Shown here piece by piece: positions 36,932 to 45,872 of a stretch of DNA of 64,000 bases (position 1 is the stretch's first letter; the number at the start of each line of letters is the position of its first letter). The stretch covers positions 62,001 through 126,000 of the forward strand of contig CBFIAU010000006.1 of the NCBI GenBank assembly GCA_965660675.1. The letters run 5' to 3'. Under the pieces are notes generated by a model that searched no databases, was not told where the DNA came from, and was given only the letters and a program-made list of their open reading frames with translations. Both the position numbers and the translations under genes were made by a program. Source of the DNA: UBA12202 sp002691725. GTDB taxonomy: Bacteria > Pseudomonadota > Alphaproteobacteria > Puniceispirillales > UBA1172.

Positions 36932-37014
36932 TCGGTTTTTTTTGTAAAAACGGTATCATCCTTGCATGTAACGTTTACCACCGTACCCTGAAACAATTTT
37001 GTTGAGACCGTTAT

Positions 37015-37332
37015 ATGCCCTTATTCACATCACCGTTTTTTCCTCTTGGTATGACGCTTCGTATGACGCTTTTAGGGGCGTTTCTTGCCATGTGTATTGG
37101 CATATCCATGCCGGCACAGGCGAAAGTCGCGTTCTACTTAATTGAAGATACAGAAGACCCTAATCCATCATTGGCCGCGTGTATGGCGGTTTATACAAAT
37201 GGTGTTCTCATTCAGCCTGAAAAACATATCTGGGTTTTGAATTATGAGGTCTGGGAAATTTTCTATGAGCAGAAAATGATGTTTTGTCACAAACATGGAG
37301 TCATCTTTCCAAAAGGCGAGCGTGTTGACTAA
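37015..37332 (+). CDS. Small secreted hypothetical protein
   Basis: This 105-aa protein was not recognised. It has a signal peptide (LGAFLAMCIGISMPAQA, cut near residue 36) and a mature part of about 70 residues (KVAFYLIEDTEDPNPSLAAC to the end PKGERVD). Two cysteines in the mature part (about residues 56 and 96) could form a disulfide in the periplasm. It stands alone between the NDUFS4-like gene and tRNA-Arg. Confidence 0.7.
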   Translation: MPLFTSPFFPLGMTLRMTLLGAFLAMCIGISMPAQAKVAFYLIEDTEDPNPSLAACMAVYTNGVLIQPEKHIWVLNYEVWEIFYEQKMMFCHKHGVIFPKGERVD

Positions 37333-37397
37333 TTTGCCTTTGGCTTGCGTGCTTGCTCTTAATGGCAAATTGTAATATCAGGTAAGCATTGTGATAT

Positions 37398-37474
37398 GGC
37401 TCCGTAGCTCAACTGGATAGAGCAGCTGACTTCTAATCAGCAGGTTGCAGGTTCGAATCCTGCCGGAGTCGCCA
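37398..37474 (+). tRNA. tRNA-Arg (TCT)
   Basis: Acceptor GGCTCCG pairs with CGGAGTC (one wobble), the anticodon stem GCTGA/TCAGC carries loop CTTCTAA (anticodon TCT), discriminator G, encoded CCA at 37472-37474. Confidence 0.95.
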
Positions 37475-37499
37475 TTTCCGCGACTAATCCTGAGCACTA

Positions 37500-37724
37500 T
37501 TATTTATAATGTTGGCGTCTGTCTGAAAATTGCCGGACGCGTCGTCGCCATGCCTGATAGCTGCCGCGTTTGAGGTGCTTTCGCATTAGCTGTTTGACTT
37601 GGTCTTCTTTTAATCCATAGAGATGTTCTATTTGCTGAAACGCAGTATGATCTGACAATGCCATCTCAATGACTTCATCTACATTTATATCTTTATAAAG
37701 CATTTCTCTCTCATCACTGGGCAT
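37500..37724 (-). CDS. TIGR03643/DUF2805 family protein
   Basis: This 74-aa protein has the family core VDEVIEMALSDHTAFQQIEH followed by LYGLKEDQVKQLMRKHLKRG and the tryptophan-arginine end SYQAWRRRVRQFSDRRQHYK. Function is unknown; the helical, basic build suggests nucleic acid binding. It is a monocistronic gene convergent with tRNA-Arg. Confidence 0.85.
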   Translation of the reverse strand: MPSDEREMLYKDINVDEVIEMALSDHTAFQQIEHLYGLKEDQVKQLMRKHLKRGSYQAWRRRVRQFSDRRQHYK

Positions 37725-37812
37725 GATATTAATTTACTATAATATAAAGCTGATTAAAACAGGGCGTAATATTTGCATAATATAGGCTGATATGTCTGAA
37801 AGGTGAGGGGTT

Positions 37813-38217
37813 ATGCGTGAAAATATTATTGCTTTAGGTGTTATCGCTATTCTGATATCGGGGGCATATTTCCTTGCCCCTATGATTTATGACATGATTG
37901 GCTTTGAAGACCCTGATGAGATTGTTTCCGTTTCTGTTGAGCTTGAAAATCGCTGCCCTTTTGATGATAAGGTATTTGTTGTCAAAGTCGTCAATTCGGT
38001 GCGGAGTTTTAATTTCAATAATGGTAAGGCAACATTCCGTGTGCCGCGTAAAACAATGCTTAAATTGGCTGTCAGTCGTGAGTTTCCAGATTTTGAATAT
38101 AGTGATATTCCGCAAAAAATTAGTGATGATATGCCCATGAAAATGATCGCAGATTGCACAACATCGCCGCGCCTGCAATCAACTATGGATGCCTTGAAAC
38201 AGCAATTTCAGAATTAG
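37813..38217 (+). CDS. Hypothetical membrane-anchored protein
   Basis: This 134-aa protein was not recognised. One N-terminal hydrophobic segment (IIALGVIAILISGAYFLAPM) likely anchors it, with a periplasmic domain rich in beta strands (VSVSVELENRCPFDDKVFVV and RSFNFNNGKATFRVPRKTML). Two cysteines, about residues 52 and 118, may pair. GAGG precedes ATG 37813. It is convergent with the ABC ATPase gene, leaving 4 bp between the stops. Confidence 0.7.
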   Translation: MRENIIALGVIAILISGAYFLAPMIYDMIGFEDPDEIVSVSVELENRCPFDDKVFVVKVVNSVRSFNFNNGKATFRVPRKTMLKLAVSREFPDFEYSDIPQKISDDMPMKMIADCTTSPRLQSTMDALKQQFQN

Positions 38218-38221
38218 AATA

Positions 38222-38857
38222 TTAGTGATATGGGGTCAGCATAATTGGTGGCATATTGCAAAAGTCACGATCTCTGGGATCATGGCTAACCATCAGCACT
38301 GGCAGATGAAGTCGCGTCACCTCAGATTTTACGATATCAAGGATTTGCAGGCGCATATCACTATCTAAACTGGAAAACGGTTCATCCATGAGCAAGGCTT
38401 TAGGTTCAGCCAAAATCGTCCTGAGTAATGCAATTCGGGCCTGCTGTCCGCCTGAGAGCGTTGCCGGATCACGGCTTTCCATTTCAGCCATTCCGGCGCG
38501 TATCAAAGCGTCAGTAATGCGATTCTGGCGCTCTTTTCTGGAATATGTTGGCGGAATGCCAAAGCCTAAATTTTCGGCAATGGTTAAATGCGGAAACAAA
38601 AGTGGCGCTTGAAAAAGAAAGCCAATATGACGCCTTTCCGTTGGCAGATGATCAATTCTTTCCCCATTGAGCCATACTTCGCCTTGCTTGTTCATGGCTT
38701 CTGTTTGCAGCCCAGCAATCCACCTTAGCAGGCTTGTTTTGCCAGCACCGCTAGGCGCATCAATCATAGCTATCTGACCTTTATCAATGGTCAGATTAAG
38801 CGCCTTAAAAAGCCAGTTATCATGATATCCGACAGAAGCGGCTTTAATCGTTAGCAT
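38222..38857 (-). CDS. ABC transporter ATP-binding protein (YnjD-like)
   Basis: This is the ATPase of the importer encoded by the next two genes on the other strand. From ATG 38857 it is 211 aa, near the 217 aa of E. coli YnjD. Walker A is DAPSGAGKTSLLRW (about residue 31), the Q-loop is HIGFLFQAPLLFPHLT, the signature is LSGGQQARIALLRTIL and Walker B is ALLMDEPFSSLD. ATG 38875 adds six residues. It is divergent from the substrate-binding protein gene with about 125 bp between starts. Confidence 0.88.
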   Translation of the reverse strand: MLTIKAASVGYHDNWLFKALNLTIDKGQIAMIDAPSGAGKTSLLRWIAGLQTEAMNKQGEVWLNGERIDHLPTERRHIGFLFQAPLLFPHLTIAENLGFGIPPTYSRKERQNRITDALIRAGMAEMESRDPATLSGGQQARIALLRTILAEPKALLMDEPFSSLDSDMRLQILDIVKSEVTRLHLPVLMVSHDPRDRDFCNMPPIMLTPYH

Positions 38858-38983
38858 GTGGTATCTTGGTCTCATTGAGTTGATAATTGATATTCATGTC
38901 GCTTATTTTAGTATCTTTAAGTTAAAATTAAGATTTGACGGTTATAGTACGTTTTTGGATTGTTTCACCTTATGGAGAAAAGA

Positions 38984-40237
38984 ATGAAAAGAAAACAAAA
39001 TAATCTCTCAATCTTTCGCTGCTTTTATCAATATTTACCTCAACTCGCTATTATCGCTACTGTCAGCTTTTTCGGCCTGTACCAATCACTGGCTAAAGCT
39101 GATGATTTTGAAACCACTATCACCAATGCCAAAGGCCAGACTGTTTATTTCAATGCATGGGGCGGTTCGCCTGCCATTAATGAATATATTGCCTGGGCTG
39201 GTGAAAGAATCGCGGATGAATATGACATTACGCTAAAACATGTAAAATTATCTGCTACATCAGATGCCGTGTCGAGAATACTGGCTGAAAAAACAAGCGG
39301 TAAATCGACTGGGGGTTCGGTTGATTTAATCTGGATTAATGGTGAGAATTTTGCCGCCATGAAATCACATGGCTTATTGCAAACGGATGACTGGGCCTAT
39401 CATTTGCCGTCATTCCAATATACGGATGCTAAACTGCTCCCCGGCATTAAAACTGATTTTGGCATCCCTACGGATGGTCAGGAAGCGCCATGGGGCAGGG
39501 CGCAATTAGTCTTTGGTTATGACACTGCCTATGTTAATACGCCGCCACGCTCGGCTGATCAGCTGGCGCAATGGATTATAGCTAATCCTGGCCGCTTCTC
39601 ATATCCAAAGCCGCCAGATTTTACCGGCGTCAGTTTCCTCAAGCAAATCTTATTAGAAACATCACCAACCCCCGATATGTTTTTAGAGCCAGCCGATCAG
39701 ACCGATCCCAACACAGCCCTTGCCCCATTATGGAAATGGCTTGATCAAGCGCATCCGCATATGCGTAAAGGCGGCAAGCATTTTCCGGCAAACTACACGG
39801 CCATGATACAAATGCTTGGTGATGGTGAGCTGGCGATTGCCTTTGCTTTTAATCCGACGGAGTTCTCGAACGGTATTGCCCAAGGTATTCTGCCCAATAC
39901 CATTCGCAGTTATGTCCATGATAGCGGCACGTTAGCCAATGTTCACTTTGTTGCTGTTCCATTTAATGCCAATTCACCTGCCGCCGCCAAGGTTGTTGCA
40001 GATTTCCTGTTAAGCCCGGAAGCGCAGCTGCATAAGGCAAACTCTGATATCTGGGGTGATCCAACGGTTTTAGCTATGCATAAATTGCCCCCAGATATGC
40101 AAGATGCCTTTGCCGCATTACCTAAAGGCATAGCAACGCTTAATGAGAGTGAACTTGGCAAGACCTTGCCGGAGTTTCATCCAAGCTGGGTATCTGTGAT
40201 AGAACAACAATGGGCTAAGCGCTATATTGGTCAGTAA
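38984..40237 (+). CDS. ABC transporter substrate-binding protein (YnjB-like)
   Basis: This 417-aa periplasmic binding protein of the YnjB type has GGAG six bases before ATG 38984. A signal sequence (LAIIATVSFFGLYQSLAKA) is followed by GQTVYFNAWGGSPAINEYI near the mature N-terminus, as in YnjB and thiamine/iron-binding relatives. Further blocks are LIWINGENFAAMKSHGLL, GIPTDGQEAPWGRAQLVFGY and FAFNPTEFSNGIA. Ligand is unknown. The permease follows after 51 bp. Confidence 0.88.
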   Translation: MKRKQNNLSIFRCFYQYLPQLAIIATVSFFGLYQSLAKADDFETTITNAKGQTVYFNAWGGSPAINEYIAWAGERIADEYDITLKHVKLSATSDAVSRILAEKTSGKSTGGSVDLIWINGENFAAMKSHGLLQTDDWAYHLPSFQYTDAKLLPGIKTDFGIPTDGQEAPWGRAQLVFGYDTAYVNTPPRSADQLAQWIIANPGRFSYPKPPDFTGVSFLKQILLETSPTPDMFLEPADQTDPNTALAPLWKWLDQAHPHMRKGGKHFPANYTAMIQMLGDGELAIAFAFNPTEFSNGIAQGILPNTIRSYVHDSGTLANVHFVAVPFNANSPAAAKVVADFLLSPEAQLHKANSDIWGDPTVLAMHKLPPDMQDAFAALPKGIATLNESELGKTLPEFHPSWVSVIEQQWAKRYIGQ

Positions 40238-40288
40238 CATAGCAAACTGTACCATAAAGGGTTTGGCAATATCGCTAGCTATCATTTC

Positions 40289-41962
40289 ATGAGTATTCGT
40301 GCCGTCATTTTGGTTTTATGTTTAGCGCCAACGACGGCGGGTCTCATTGGCGCAGTTATTCCGGCAACGGGATGGTTCGCGCCATTAGGACGATCTGATT
40401 TCTCAATTAAGCCTGTGATCATGTTCTTGGATCAACCGGGGATTTGGTCGTCCATCTGGCTTAGTGGTTTCACCGCCATAACCGCAACATTATTATCATA
40501 TGTGCTAGCTATGTTTTTACTGGCTAGCATATATAGGAACGGCCGTTCAGGAGTTTTGTTTCGGCTTATCTCGCCATTATTATCGGTTCCCCATATCACG
40601 GTTGCCGTTGGGTTTTTGTTTTTACTGCAACCGAGTGGCTGGCTGATCCGATTACTGTCGCCTTGGTTAACTGGATGGGACAGACCGCCTGATTTGTATA
40701 TTATTCCTGATGAAGTTGGCATTGGATTGATCATCGCTCTAACAGCAAAAGAATTGCCGTTTTTAATGTTAATGGGGTTATCTGCCCTAAGCCAGATCAA
40801 GGTTAATGATACCCTTGATCAAGCCTCAAGCCTTGGCTATGGCACATATTCAGGGTGGCTTTATACGGTGCAACCGCAGTTATCTAGCCGAATGCGGTTG
40901 CCTGTGCTTATTGTTCTGATCTTTTCCGTATCAGTTGTTGATATGGCGTTAGTATTAGCGCCTTCAGTTCCGGCACCACTAGCCCCGCGCATTTTAGAAT
41001 GGTTTCGTGATGCAGATTTAGATTTTCAATTTATCGCCGCAGTAGGTGCGGTTGCTCAATTAGTGCTGGCGTTATTATGTTGTCTTATATGGCTTCTTTC
41101 AGGGCGCATGATGACGCGCTTGATCCGTGTTCTGATCTATCATGGGTTACGTCCAAACCTATCTGCCTGGATGTGCCAGACGATGAGGCTTGCGGTTTTT
41201 ACCGTGGCGCTCCTGCCATGTATTCTGTCTGTTCTGGGGCTGATATCGGTTACCATATGGGGATTTGCTGATATCTGGCGGTTTCCGGATAGCTTGCCTG
41301 ATGATTGGGGATATCGGGCATGGATCAGCAGCGCAGATAATATGATAGTCGCCGGGACAAACAGCCTGATCATTGGCTTAGCCTCATCATGTCTTGCTGT
41401 CTGTCTTGTTATTATCTGGCTGGAACAAACAGCTTCAAGACGCCAGTCGACGATCGAAAGCTGGCTCTATATCCCGTTATTACTGCCGCAAGCATCATTT
41501 CTGTTCGGGTTACAGATTGTCCTGATCTGGCTACGCCTGGATGGGCTTTATATCACATTGATCTGGGTGCATATGTTATTTGTGCTGCCCTATGTCATGC
41601 TATCCCTTAGCGGATCATGGCGGCAATTTGATCAGCGTTATACCGAACTCTCAGCAACATTAGGGGCAAGCCAGATGAAGCAGTTTTTTCGGGTAAAACT
41701 GCCCATATTATTGACCCCTATCATGACCGCATTTGCCATTGGATTTGCGGTCAGTTGCGCGCTCTATCTGCCAACTGTTTTTGCCAGTAATGGCCGCATG
41801 ATAACCCTCACCACCGAAGCCGTGACATTAGCAACAAGTGCCAGCAGACAAGCCTTGGGAGTAGCCTCATTTTTGCAGATGATTTTACCGCTAATTGTCT
41901 TTCTGTGTTGTGATGCCATTATTCGCCTGCGGCTCAAGCCGTTTCGGCATTTTCGGCATTAG
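40289..41962 (+). CDS. ABC transporter permease, double-length (YnjC-like)
   Basis: This 557-aa permease has two fused membrane halves with about 12 helices, like YnjC and FbpB-type permeases. Each half has an EAA-like loop: ELPFLMLMGLSALSQIKVND then TLDQASSLGYG in the first, and QRYTELSATLGASQMKQFF in the second. With the YnjB- and YnjD-like proteins it forms a complete importer. Its stop is 6 bp from that of the convergent metC gene. Confidence 0.88.
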   Translation: MSIRAVILVLCLAPTTAGLIGAVIPATGWFAPLGRSDFSIKPVIMFLDQPGIWSSIWLSGFTAITATLLSYVLAMFLLASIYRNGRSGVLFRLISPLLSVPHITVAVGFLFLLQPSGWLIRLLSPWLTGWDRPPDLYIIPDEVGIGLIIALTAKELPFLMLMGLSALSQIKVNDTLDQASSLGYGTYSGWLYTVQPQLSSRMRLPVLIVLIFSVSVVDMALVLAPSVPAPLAPRILEWFRDADLDFQFIAAVGAVAQLVLALLCCLIWLLSGRMMTRLIRVLIYHGLRPNLSAWMCQTMRLAVFTVALLPCILSVLGLISVTIWGFADIWRFPDSLPDDWGYRAWISSADNMIVAGTNSLIIGLASSCLAVCLVIIWLEQTASRRQSTIESWLYIPLLLPQASFLFGLQIVLIWLRLDGLYITLIWVHMLFVLPYVMLSLSGSWRQFDQRYTELSATLGASQMKQFFRVKLPILLTPIMTAFAIGFAVSCALYLPTVFASNGRMITLTTEAVTLATSASRQALGVASFLQMILPLIVFLCCDAIIRLRLKPFRHFRH

Positions 41963-41968
41963 GCAGGG

Positions 41969-43156
41969 CTATTTATTGGCGCCGCGCATTCTTTCAAATC
42001 CAGCCTGAAGATCAGCGATTAAATCATCCTTATCCTCTAATCCGGCATAGATGCGCATCAACGTGCCTTCGGGAATACTGGAAACCGTTCGCTTAAATCG
42101 GCCTTGGCTAATCAGGCTTTCATGACCACCCCATGATGCCCCAATACCAAACCAATCAAGGTTATCCGCCATAGAATCAATGGCCATAATGGGAATGTTA
42201 GGATCAATGACAAAGCCAAATAATCCACTAGACCCAGAAAAATCACGTTGCCAATGATGATGCCCCGGATGCGATGGCAGGGCAGGATGCAAGACTTGGA
42301 TCACTTCGGGTTGTTGCTCTAGCCATGTTGCCAAGGCTAGGCCATTTGCTTCGGATTGCCGCAACCGTAACGCCATTGTCCGCATTCCGCGCATGGCCAG
42401 ATAATGCTCATCAGGGGCAACGCATATCCCTGTATTCTGGGTATATCGACGAATAGTATGGGCCGTATCACCACTTGATATGACAAACCCCATACTAACA
42501 TCTGAATGACCAGAGATATATTTTGTCCCTGCTTCAATAACAATATCCATGTCATTTTTAACTGCATCAAAATACATGGCTGTTGCCCATGTATTATCAA
42601 TCGCAACAAGACAATCATGATCATGTGCGCATGTTGTTAGGGCAGGGATATCCTGCATTTCAAAGGTTAAGCTACCCGGACTTTCTAAATAGAAAAGACG
42701 TGTATTATCTTGAAAATGAGCAGCCAATTCATCTGCTGTGATTGAGGGATCATAAATGCCAACGCTTATGCCCATTTGCGGTAACACATTATCAATAAAT
42801 CGGCGGCCAGACCCATACATACTATCCGGGAACAGCGCATGATCGCCAGATTTTAAGACGCTTGAAATACCAAGGCAGATGGCCGATAGACCTGATGGTG
42901 TGGCAACACAATCATCCATTTTATAGAGACTTGCCACCGCCTCCTCGGTTGCTTGTGAGGTTGGGGTGCCTTTTCTGCCATAGTCATACTTGCCCCGGCC
43001 TTGGCGATAATCATCTAGATTAGGCTTCATAATGGTTGATGTATGATAGACAGGAATATTGGCCATGCCCTCATGCTCAAGAGGATTGACAGAAGCATGC
43101 ACGACTTTAGTGTCTGGTTTAGTGGAGGGGCTAATTTTCTTGGATGTCTTAGTCAT
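41969..43156 (-). CDS. metC: Cystathionine beta-lyase
   Basis: MetC cleaves cystathionine to homocysteine, pyruvate and ammonia using PLP. The 395-aa product of the Cys/Met metabolism PLP family has VVHASVNPLEHEGMANIPVY, YDYGRKGTPTSQATEEAVA, the PLP-contacting DNTWATAMYFDA (about residue 187) and the Schiff-base lysine in AGTKYISGHSDVSMGF (about 208). GRKGTPT and the SGHSDV block favour beta-lyase over gamma-synthase. The annotated ATG is 43156; a TTG precedes it. It is the last gene of cysK-sseA-metC. Confidence 0.9.
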   Translation of the reverse strand: MTKTSKKISPSTKPDTKVVHASVNPLEHEGMANIPVYHTSTIMKPNLDDYRQGRGKYDYGRKGTPTSQATEEAVASLYKMDDCVATPSGLSAICLGISSVLKSGDHALFPDSMYGSGRRFIDNVLPQMGISVGIYDPSITADELAAHFQDNTRLFYLESPGSLTFEMQDIPALTTCAHDHDCLVAIDNTWATAMYFDAVKNDMDIVIEAGTKYISGHSDVSMGFVISSGDTAHTIRRYTQNTGICVAPDEHYLAMRGMRTMALRLRQSEANGLALATWLEQQPEVIQVLHPALPSHPGHHHWQRDFSGSSGLFGFVIDPNIPIMAIDSMADNLDWFGIGASWGGHESLISQGRFKRTVSSIPEGTLMRIYAGLEDKDDLIADLQAGFERMRGANK

Positions 43157-43187
43157 CAATTATTGCTTTCATCATGCTAAATTATTG

Positions 43188-44048
43188 TTACGTCACAATT
43201 GGGCATAAATTGCGGTCAGCATCAGGCGCGCCCCATTCCGACCATGAGCCGTCATAGATAGCAACATCGGTTTTGCCAATGAGTGCTAAGCCAAATGCTA
43301 ACCCGCAAGCGGTAACGCCTGACCCACAGCTGGTAACAATCGGTTTATCCAAATCGACACCAGCATCTATAAAACAGGCTTTGATCTGATCAGTGGATTT
43401 AACTAACCCTGTATCAGCATCAAGCAACTCACTAACAGGGCAGTTTAATGCCCCTGGCATATGCCCTGATGCTAATCCCGGTCGAGGTTCGGGTGCTGTG
43501 CCTGAAAACCGGCCAGCAGACCGCGCATCAACAATCTGTTTCGGTCTGTCTGATTGGGGCAGGGCGACAAGCGCACTCATTTCCGTGAGCGATGTTATCG
43601 CCTTCGGGTTGGGATTTTTCGCTTGGAATGTGCCTTTTTGCGCTAATGTCTCATCACCGCTTTCGGTCATTCCGCCAACATCTATCCATGCCGCCAGCCC
43701 ACCATCTAAAATGGCAACATTATAATGGCCAAAATAACGCAACATCCACCATGCCCTGGCTGATGACAACATGCCTGACTGATCATAAAGCACAACCATT
43801 TGATCAGCATTCAGCCCCAGAGCCTGCATATGTTGGGTAAAGATTTCCGCATCTGGCATGGTATGTGGCAAGGCCAAGATGTGATCAGCAACCGCGTTAA
43901 TATCAAAAAATACGGCACCAGTAATGCGGCTCTCGATAAACTCTGCTTTTGCATCTCGATCAGATGTTGGCAGAACAAATGTAGCATCCATGGCAAGACC
44001 GTGATTGTCTTGAATGGCGCGAATGGCATCTTTTGCGTTAATTAGCAT
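43188..44048 (-). CDS. sseA: 3-mercaptopyruvate/thiosulfate sulfurtransferase
   Basis: This is a tandem-rhodanese enzyme of 286 aa. The first domain has AVFFDINAVAD; the second has the active-site cysteine in VTSCGSGVTACG (about residues 231-242), the CGSGVTA form that favours 3-mercaptopyruvate over thiosulfate. The linker SGRFSGTAPEPRPGLASGHM is typical of SseA. It overlaps the cysK end by 7 bp and lies 31 bp before metC, so it links cysteine supply to sulfur transfer. Confidence 0.9.
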   Translation of the reverse strand: MLINAKDAIRAIQDNHGLAMDATFVLPTSDRDAKAEFIESRITGAVFFDINAVADHILALPHTMPDAEIFTQHMQALGLNADQMVVLYDQSGMLSSARAWWMLRYFGHYNVAILDGGLAAWIDVGGMTESGDETLAQKGTFQAKNPNPKAITSLTEMSALVALPQSDRPKQIVDARSAGRFSGTAPEPRPGLASGHMPGALNCPVSELLDADTGLVKSTDQIKACFIDAGVDLDKPIVTSCGSGVTACGLAFGLALIGKTDVAIYDGSWSEWGAPDADRNLCPIVT

Positions 44049-45064
44049 GGGCTTTTCTCATCATCCAGCCATGCCGGTATGGGCAGGCCTTTATCTTTCA
44101 AAAATACTGGATTCCAGATTTTAGACTGATAGCGTTGGCCGCTATCACATAGAATGGTAACAATTGTTTTGCCGGGGCCTAAATCACGCGCAAGGCGCAT
44201 CGCACCAGCGATATTGATAGCACTAGAGCCACCTAGCAAAAGCCCTTCATGTTTAAGCAGATCAAAAATGATCGGCAAAGCCTCCTCATCAGAAATGCTA
44301 TATTGCGTGTCAATCATAGCCTGTTCCAGATTTGCTGTGATCCGGCCTTGGCCAATGCCTTCGCTCACCGAATTGCCGTCAGATTTCAGCTCCCCATGCG
44401 CATAATGATGATATAAAGCTGATCCATATGGGTCACTCAAGGCTATCTTCACATCAGGATTTTGGTCTTTAAGAAAACGGCTTATACCGCAAATCGTACC
44501 ACCTGAGCCAACCGAACAGGTGAAGCCATCAATCTGGCCTTGAGTTTGGTGCCATATTTCAGGCGCGGTGTATTGATAATGGCCTTGTTGATTAGCGATA
44601 TTATCAAACTGATTAGCCCACATAACATTGCCGCCCAGCTCATCCCTAATCTCATTTGCTAATTGTTCCGAATAACGCACATAATTACCGGGGTCTTTAT
44701 AGGGTTTTGCTGCAACTAGCCGCAAATCTGCCCCAAGCAGGCGCAACATATCCTGCTTTTCCTGGCTTTGCGTTTCGGGCATCACAATGATGGTTTTATA
44801 GCCGCGCGCATTTCCGCACATAGCAATACTAATGCCGGTATTTCCGGCCGTGCCTTCGACTATTGTGCCGCCAGCGGTCAGCAGACCACTCTGCTCAGCA
44901 TGCTCAATAATACCGCGCGCCGCTCTATCCTTGACAGAACCGCCGGGATTCATGAACTCAGCCTTGCCATAGATATCACATTTGGTGGCTTCACTAGGCC
45001 CTTTGAGGCGAATAAGAGGTGTATTTCCAATGGCTTCCATAAAACCAGGATACTGTCCAGACAT
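44042..45064 (-). CDS. cysK: Cysteine synthase A family enzyme
   Basis: This is an O-acetylserine sulfhydrylase-type PLP enzyme of 340 aa. The N-terminal EAIGNTPLIRLKGPSE and NPGGSVKDRAARGIIEHAEQ (PLP lysine in SVKDRA, about residue 45) are followed by GTAGNTGISIAMCG and the phosphate loop CSVGSGGTICGISRFL. The end IWNPVFLKDKGLPIPAWL is common in alphaproteobacterial paralogues. An AAGGA ribosome site precedes ATG 45064. A related cystathionine beta-synthase-like role is possible, but no extra domain is present. Confidence 0.9.
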   Translation of the reverse strand: MSGQYPGFMEAIGNTPLIRLKGPSEATKCDIYGKAEFMNPGGSVKDRAARGIIEHAEQSGLLTAGGTIVEGTAGNTGISIAMCGNARGYKTIIVMPETQSQEKQDMLRLLGADLRLVAAKPYKDPGNYVRYSEQLANEIRDELGGNVMWANQFDNIANQQGHYQYTAPEIWHQTQGQIDGFTCSVGSGGTICGISRFLKDQNPDVKIALSDPYGSALYHHYAHGELKSDGNSVSEGIGQGRITANLEQAMIDTQYSISDEEALPIIFDLLKHEGLLLGGSSAINIAGAMRLARDLGPGKTIVTILCDSGQRYQSKIWNPVFLKDKGLPIPAWLDDEKSPC

Positions 45065-45182
45065 GTTATTTTCCTTTATTATGAGATACTCGCACTTTAG
45101 CAAAGCCAGCGATTATAAAAAAGACTTTTCGCACAGGCTCATGGCTGGCAGTATAGACAAAGTATAATTTTGGATCGAGGCA

Positions 45183-45722
45183 ATGGCTAGACTGCTGATT
45201 TTAAGGCATGGAAAAACTGAACTTGTGTCAGAAACAGGCCGTGATATTGACCGAAAGCTCATTGAGCGGGGCAAAAGAAACTGCACGGATATGGCGCGCT
45301 ATATCAAAGGGCATTTAACTATCCCTGATATCATTCTCGTCTCACCAGCCGCCCGAACCATGGAAACCGCCGATTGGGTGATGAAAGAATGGCAAGATAA
45401 ACCTGAATTTATTGTTGATGACCGCATCTATAATGCCAGCAGCGATATGTTGTTTGATGTTATCCATGATCATGCTGGTGAGGCGCGGACAGCGATGATT
45501 ATTGGTCACAATCCGGGGATGATCCTACTCTGCCATGATCTGATGGCTGATGACGGTAATCAAGCTGGCAAAGACGTCAATGATTACCCAACTACCACCT
45601 TAGCTGATATGGTTTTTGATCTCGATACATTCAAGGATTTAGAAATGGAAAGCGGAAAGTTACTGTCATTAATCCGGCCACGTGATATGGTCAAAATTGA
45701 TGATAAAGGTCGCATAAATTAG
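45183..45722 (+). CDS. Histidine phosphatase family protein (SixA-like)
   Basis: This 179-aa phosphohistidine phosphatase has the catalytic LILRHGKTE (about residue 5) and the second histidine in AMIIGHNPGMILL (about 109), with the SixA-type spacing VSPAARTMETADW between. SixA removes phosphate from histidine kinase or phosphotransfer proteins; the target is unknown here. GAGG precedes ATG 45183. It is divergent from cysK. Confidence 0.85.
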   Translation: MARLLILRHGKTELVSETGRDIDRKLIERGKRNCTDMARYIKGHLTIPDIILVSPAARTMETADWVMKEWQDKPEFIVDDRIYNASSDMLFDVIHDHAGEARTAMIIGHNPGMILLCHDLMADDGNQAGKDVNDYPTTTLADMVFDLDTFKDLEMESGKLLSLIRPRDMVKIDDKGRIN

Positions 45723-45872
45723 GCCATATAAATTATGTTGTTTAAGATGGGTCATATAAAATGGTCGGGCAGCCGATTACGATATCAGGTAAATATAAAC
45801 TGGCTTGATAACAGACCAAATGTTTACATATCAATATTATAACTATTTCTTAAAATATGTTGGAATAAAGTG

